A DNA stretch of 64,000 bases from Argopecten irradians (Eukaryota > Mollusca > Bivalvia > Pectinida > Pectinidae), in assembly GCF_041381155.1 (NCBI RefSeq), contig NC_091137.1, forward strand, positions 17,541,765 to 17,605,764, in the 5' to 3' direction. This document shows positions 59,460-64,000 of this stretch, one piece after another. The notes under the pieces are model-generated. The model ran no database searches. It had not been told where the DNA came from and saw only the letters and a list, made by a program, of their open reading frames with translations. Made by a program: the position numbers and the translations under genes. How positions within the stretch are numbered: position 1 is the first letter of the stretch; every line of letters begins with the position of its first letter.

Positions 59460-59665
59460 CAGTTGATAAATTCACGGGGATAATTTTCGCGAATTATCTT
59501 TGTAGTATCTGAAAGCGTCATCCACACGACAGGCTAAGATATGTAAAACCATGAATTTGATAAATTTTGCGAGTTATTAAATTTCGCGAAATTTCACGAG
59601 GTAATAACTTTCGCGAATTTGGAAGGATCCGCGAAATTAGCTATATTAAAACCCTCGCGAATATT
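59460..59665. repeat. Cluster of TTCGCGAA-type motifs
   Basis: Within about 170 bp the motifs TTTTCGCGAATTAT, AATTTCGCGAAATTTC, CTTTCGCGAATTTG, CCGCGAAATT and CCTCGCGAATATT occur. It is probably part of an interspersed repeat rather than a binding-site array. Confidence 0.5.
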
Positions 59666-61144
59666 AGCAACTATACAGCACCTGGTTATAAGGACCAATA
59701 CTGCCCTATCCCTAGGGTGGTCTTTATAGGCAGGGTTGTGCGTGTATATATTTACATATGCCTCTATATAGTCAACGACAGGGGAGTTGCGTTCAAATTA
59801 GCGTAAACGCAACGACGTATGAATACAAACCCAAAGTAGGATCGGACTATTTCTAGTTCACGCTTCGGTAAGATTTTGCGTCATATAAATTTTGCGTCTA
59901 AATAAACTATAATTACTTAATTTACATTTTAACGCGCTACATTGAATATGTCTGTATCCCATTGCGTTCATACCACCTTTAACCCAATCAAAACACTGTT
60001 CAATCTCTATATAACATATTTGCGTCTAAACACTGAGCCACTCGACCACTAATTCGATATAGAAACATTTTATAATATAATTCATTAATCATAACTGTAC
60101 AGATATGTAAAAATTGTAAATTGATATCCAACATATGATATCAAGGTTTACGAAACACGAATACTTAGTATAATATGCATATTCAGTAAACGTGTGTCCT
60201 CATCTTCTTCAATGCATTTTATAGATTGCGCTCATTATACCATTTTGTGCACTCGTTGTTGTGTAACGTACGCGTAATCATATGGTTTCATTAGGTTATC
60301 ATAGATGTAAGTGTTTTGTGGTTGTCCATACTATTTTATTTTTGTATTTTGTGTCTTGATAAAGGACACATAGCCTCGAACATTTGACAATTCATTTGTG
60401 CGTAATGTTAATATTACTATCACAGATCTTACTGTAATTATCTTTTATATACATACAAACAACTGATAATGATATAGTACATTTATAGCATGTTTCCATG
60501 AAAGAATAAATGAAGAAATTAAAATTGGTTGTACACAATATATAATATGTCTTGGACCAGGTGTATGTGGTAAAGAGCGTGTTGGAGACAGAACCTGATA
60601 TATTTCACTGGTTTATGTAGGAACAAAGCCTGTTTTTCTTTCACCGATTAGGTAACGATTAGAAATGATCAGACGAAAATTCTTTTCAAAGGGTGAAGTG
60701 CAGTAAAGTTACAATTAATAAAACTAAATGCAAATTGAAATGCTCAACGATTTCAAAAAGTATGGAAAATATCAAATAAAACTTTGGTTACAATTTTTCC
60801 AGAGATTTTAAATCCAGTTTTTATGGTGTATATCGTATTTCTATATGTTATAAAGTTATTTTTACAATAGAAACAATGAGGAGGATAATTTGTTTTATGG
60901 AATTACTACAAAGACATGTTTTTGAATTAACATCATGAAAGGGATGAAATTCCTAGCAAAATAAAGGACAAGAGAACATTGGTTACGTCTATTACAATGC
61001 ATATCTACAATAGAATAAGTATCGAATGGCGCGGGAGATAATACATTTCTGATAACTTGACTGAGTGACTGAAAAATGTCGTCACTCTCTGAAGAATGAA
61101 ATGATGTGAAAAACAAGTAAATTGTGTGTTTTTTATGTAGTCCA
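59666..61144. other. Intergenic, no gene seen
   Basis: AT-rich. A small hairpin (GTGTCTTGATAAAGGACAC) is at about 60350-60370. A 105-codon minus-strand frame at 60895-61212 runs into the following MITE and is judged spurious. Confidence 0.4.
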
Positions 61145-61491
61145 TTTAAAGTGAATAGTCGGGCAAAGAAAACCAGTCTAAATGCGTCCATTGGCCTTCC
61201 AAAAGTTCTCACATATTAATACGACGGTCAAGTTCTGCTTAGTTTCCCAGTTCTGACCATTAAAGTAAAGAAAAGTTGAAAGCATTGAAAGCGAGGCTGC
61301 GTGGAAATGTAATCACGGACATAGTGAGCCGGGAGGACGTTTTAGAATTTCCATACTTTAAATTAATTTCTTCGTACGCAGACAGATTTTGACGAGAGAT
61401 TTTATTTTTCCATTTCATAAGAAATTATACTGGATACATTCACCACATTTTTACCGACTTTAGCCATCCTTGCCCGACTGTTCACTTTAAA
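61145..61491. mobile_element. MITE with TTTAAAGTGAA(C/T)AGTCGGGCAA termini
   Basis: A 347-bp element whose 22-base ends are inverted copies differing at one position. No coding capacity. Confidence 0.88.
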
Positions 61492-62264
61492 TTATAGGGG
61501 TATCAGTAAATTACCTGTTGGGAATTCAATAATTTGACCAGTCCATTTTGATAATAGGAGTTAAGGTCCAAAGTATCACTTTACCTATATGTGTCCAATA
61601 TGTTAACAAAGAAATGTGTTTGGACAATAAGCAGTACAATACTATCACAATGAGTGGCTATGTTTTAAGTATGTTATTAGCCTCTACAACAATAACCACC
61701 AAGTGTTCTGTTTACCAATATACAGTATAACCTATACAACAATGGTATCTTACACTAGGGGCTATGTAGTATGGATTTCATTTCTTGAACTCGATGAATA
61801 ATTTCAGTGTTGTAGACCGTTCGTAAAACACCAAATCTATTAACTCAAATCTCATTTTACATAGTCACGAGTGTAATGACCTGTTTTTACCAAAACGTAC
61901 ATTTTAGTTTGTGCTTAGCATAGAAAACATAAATCTAACTACTGCATCATTTTTTTTATTTTATTTTTTTTTATAAACGCAAGTACCAATCTTGATAAGG
62001 TCATCAAAAAGAACGCCATTTGAATGGTAGCTTTTCCATTCAATTGATTATGTAACATGTAGTTTACTCCATTTGAATATTTATGTCGATTTAAAAAGAA
62101 GCTTACATGACTCCTTGAAATTAAATTTTCTTAGTTTTTTGTAATACCGTATGTCAAAATATTTTCATAAAATATTAAAACATTTGCTGATCCCATGGAT
62201 GTCGATTAAAATAAATTTAAATTATGTTCGAGAGACAAAATACATTCCATTAATGCAAATTCGA
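61492..62264. other. Intergenic, no gene seen
   Basis: AT-rich sequence with a T-rich run near 61950-61970. The duplicated TRIM flank begins at its right end. Confidence 0.4.
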
Positions 62265-62686
62265 CAAAGTGTGCTTTATTGTTAGTAAAAATACTAAAGT
62301 GACCAAATGTCTATTGTAATGAATCATCACAGATCAAAATACGATGTAAGTTGTTTCTTAATTTTATAATAGATTGTCGTAATGTCAGTGGAATTAACGA
62401 TAACCACATCAATAATTACAACGGTCATCATACCGCAGTCTTTTAAAATATTTACACTCAAATTTTATATGTTAGACTGTTGAAATAGTTTGCAAGACTC
62501 TTTAACAACAGAGAAAATGTTCATAGGTTCGCCACTAGGCCAATGCCACGTTGTGGACGTTTTATGTGGTATCTATGGTCTATATATAGATGCCAGACTT
62601 CATATTGCTGCCGTAAATATCAATCTAGTTGTAAAGCGTTGATCATTTTATCCCAAATGAGAAATGATACACATGCATTTTGACCG
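62265..62686. repeat. 3' flank shared by the TRIM-like paralogues (right copy)
   Basis: Counterpart of 49470-50279, but shorter and without the hairpin insertion: the sequence runs CATAGGTTCGCCACTAGG where the left copy has the insertion. Confidence 0.9.
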
Positions 62687-64000
62687 TCAGACAAGTTGAA
62701 ATAGGTGAATATAATTCCTTTTCTCAACGGATACATTCGACACAACAACCTTATCCCCACACACAGAAATCCCTCTCGGTCTCACGGTACCGTCCGCTTC
62801 TGTCAACAGTTCCCGGATGTTAGACCCGTCCCAGGACATCTGCATCACGTTGTTGGACGTATGACCACAAACATATACGTTACGTTCCACGTCCATGTCG
62901 ACTCCAAAGGCTTTCTGAACGACCCCTACTTTCAGTAAGTCGGTGCATACGTTATCTGCAGTCAATCTGCTGACGGCAGTACTGTCCTTACAATCGGTCC
63001 AATGTGTCAGGAGGAGCTGCTTACCTATAGGATCTTCACACATTCCGTATATGTATCCGGTGTGTCCAAGTAACTTGTGTATTGTACCGTCATTGGTCAC
63101 ACTGACTACATCAGACCCCGTCCCCACGACGAATCCTTCATCCCTGTACACTATACCGTAACAATTAACTTTTGTATTTATTTCAGATGACAGAATAAGT
63201 TTAGTGGATGTAACTTTTACTACACGTATACCCCCGGGTCTACTTATACCGACAGCCACAGTAGTGTTATCTACCATACACATGTCAAAGGGAGATCCAT
63301 TTAATTTTAGATCGTCGACAACATCTCCTTCAATGTTGATCAGCTTTATCTTCTTGTTTGCGTAATCACTGATAACAATTCGGCCATCAGGAAGGTAAAC
63401 AAGTCCATTAATAATGCAAGCAGACGAATCTGACGTACATTGAATGTTCACTTGTCTAATTTGTTTCAACTCTCGTTTAGAGAAGGGTCGATGTAACGCT
63501 TTTAAACCAACTGGGCTAACTCTAGTTTGTTTCCGGACAGATACTTCACCGAGACTCAATGATGCGACTTGTCCAGACACATCGAAGTGGAATACGTGCT
63601 CAAGTGTTGTGATAGAGAATTTGTTGCTTATCTCTTCTAACAAATATTTACAGGACTCGATCTCCGCTTGTGCTCTCTTGTACAAAAGGACAGCACTCAC
63701 GTGGTCTTTGTTCTGCTGAGCCGTGGCCGACAACACGAGGGTATTCTCCATGGCCGCCTTAAGACGTTCGCACTTATGACTGGAAACCCTCAGCTTCTCG
63801 TGTTCTTCTTTGAACTTAATAATTAACTCATCAGTAACTTTGCTCTTCATTTTCGTCACCCACTTGATTATCCGTTCCTGCAAGTCGTCTAGACTTTTCA
63901 GTACTGCATCCTTGCTGTCTGTGGTATTTTGAATCTGCAGAGAAATTTCCTTCATCAGAGAATCCATAGTACCAACCAATTCCTTCAATGATTTCCGCTT
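62687..64000 (-). CDS. TRIM-like E3 ligase paralogue, C-terminal 437 residues (cut by window end)
   Basis: Open to the right edge, so the RING, B-boxes and start codon lie outside. The visible part corresponds to residues 227-663 of the paralogue at 50280-52271: coiled coil, linker and NHL-like propeller, ending in the same HLFQLV. Identity looks near 90 percent by eye, with changes spread along the protein (for example YLSDGR to YLPDGR and LTHYTD to LTHWTD) and no stop or frameshift. This suggests that both copies are, or recently were, under selection as proteins. Same strand as its paralogue, about 10.4 kb of intervening sequence, tandem arrangement. Function as for the paralogue, inferred. 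Confidence 0.92.
   Translation of the reverse strand, partial: KRKSLKELVGTMDSLMKEISLQIQNTTDSKDAVLKSLDDLQERIIKWVTKMKSKVTDELIIKFKEEHEKLRVSSHKCERLKAAMENTLVLSATAQQNKDHVSAVLLYKRAQAEIESCKYLLEEISNKFSITTLEHVFHFDVSGQVASLSLGEVSVRKQTRVSPVGLKALHRPFSKRELKQIRQVNIQCTSDSSACIINGLVYLPDGRIVISDYANKKIKLINIEGDVVDDLKLNGSPFDMCMVDNTTVAVGISRPGGIRVVKVTSTKLILSSEINTKVNCYGIVYRDEGFVVGTGSDVVSVTNDGTIHKLLGHTGYIYGMCEDPIGKQLLLTHWTDCKDSTAVSRLTADNVCTDLLKVGVVQKAFGVDMDVERNVYVCGHTSNNVMQMSWDGSNIRELLTEADGTVRPRGISVCGDKVVVSNVSVEKRNYIHLFQLV

Noticed and set aside
60895-61212. 105-codon minus-strand frame
   Set aside because: It overlaps the end of a MITE and shows no family resemblance.

Overview
The window looks like nuclear DNA of a bivalve mollusc, possibly a scallop. 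It is AT-rich, has spliced genes with short GT-AG introns, and carries secreted C1q-domain and RING/B-box/NHL proteins, both of which are expanded in bivalves. Mobile and tandem repeats dominate. The repeats include a hairpin-ended element with a poly-GGAC stretch, a tRNA-headed SINE, elements with RAAC/ATAAAC tails and Ty3/gypsy remnants. The scallop assignment rests on repeat styles I recall, not on a search.

Layout. At 0.6-4.0 kb lie two tandem three-exon genes for secreted coiled-coil C1q-domain proteins (+ strand). From 4 to 44 kb I see no convincing host gene. This stretch holds a 70+57 bp higher-order minisatellite split by a transposon (5.1-7.1 kb), several copies of one interspersed repeat family (called R1 here), a solo LTR with 5-bp target duplications (15.8-16.9 kb), a 40-bp minisatellite of about 26 copies (17.4-18.5 kb), a 4.75-kb long-inverted-repeat composite with a broken DIRS-like core (26.8-31.6 kb), a decayed CR1/Jockey-type LINE (32.1-33.8 kb), and a broken Ty3/gypsy element (about 36.1-43.1 kb, minus strand) bracketed by two nearly identical direct repeats of about 0.88 kb.

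At 44.9-46.4 kb lies a two-exon gene for a double-hotdog thioesterase-like protein (+). At 50.3-52.3 kb lies an intact single-coding-exon gene for a 663-residue RING/B-box/coiled-coil/NHL protein (-). A close paralogue enters from the right edge (62.7-64.0 kb, -) and is cut by the window end. The two paralogues also share their 3' flanks, so the duplication covered more than the coding exon. The 48-62 kb interval is filled with small DNA transposons (MITEs), a Helitron-like element, a pogo/Tigger-like element and another minisatellite.

How the genes relate: the C1q proteins (extracellular pattern recognition) and the TRIM-like proteins (intracellular ubiquitin ligases) are the types of gene that bivalves multiply for innate immunity. 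The thioesterase-like protein belongs to lipid metabolism and has no evident link to them. I found no operon-like system, CRISPR array, rRNA gene or functional tRNA gene. The most unusual structures are a 96-bp near-perfect hairpin with 11-bp flanking duplications found beside only one of the two TRIM paralogues, the DIRS core inside long inverted arms, the duplicated block around the gypsy fossil with a filler sequence that looks copied from nearby, and a perfect palindromic oestrogen-response-element core inside a short tandem repeat.
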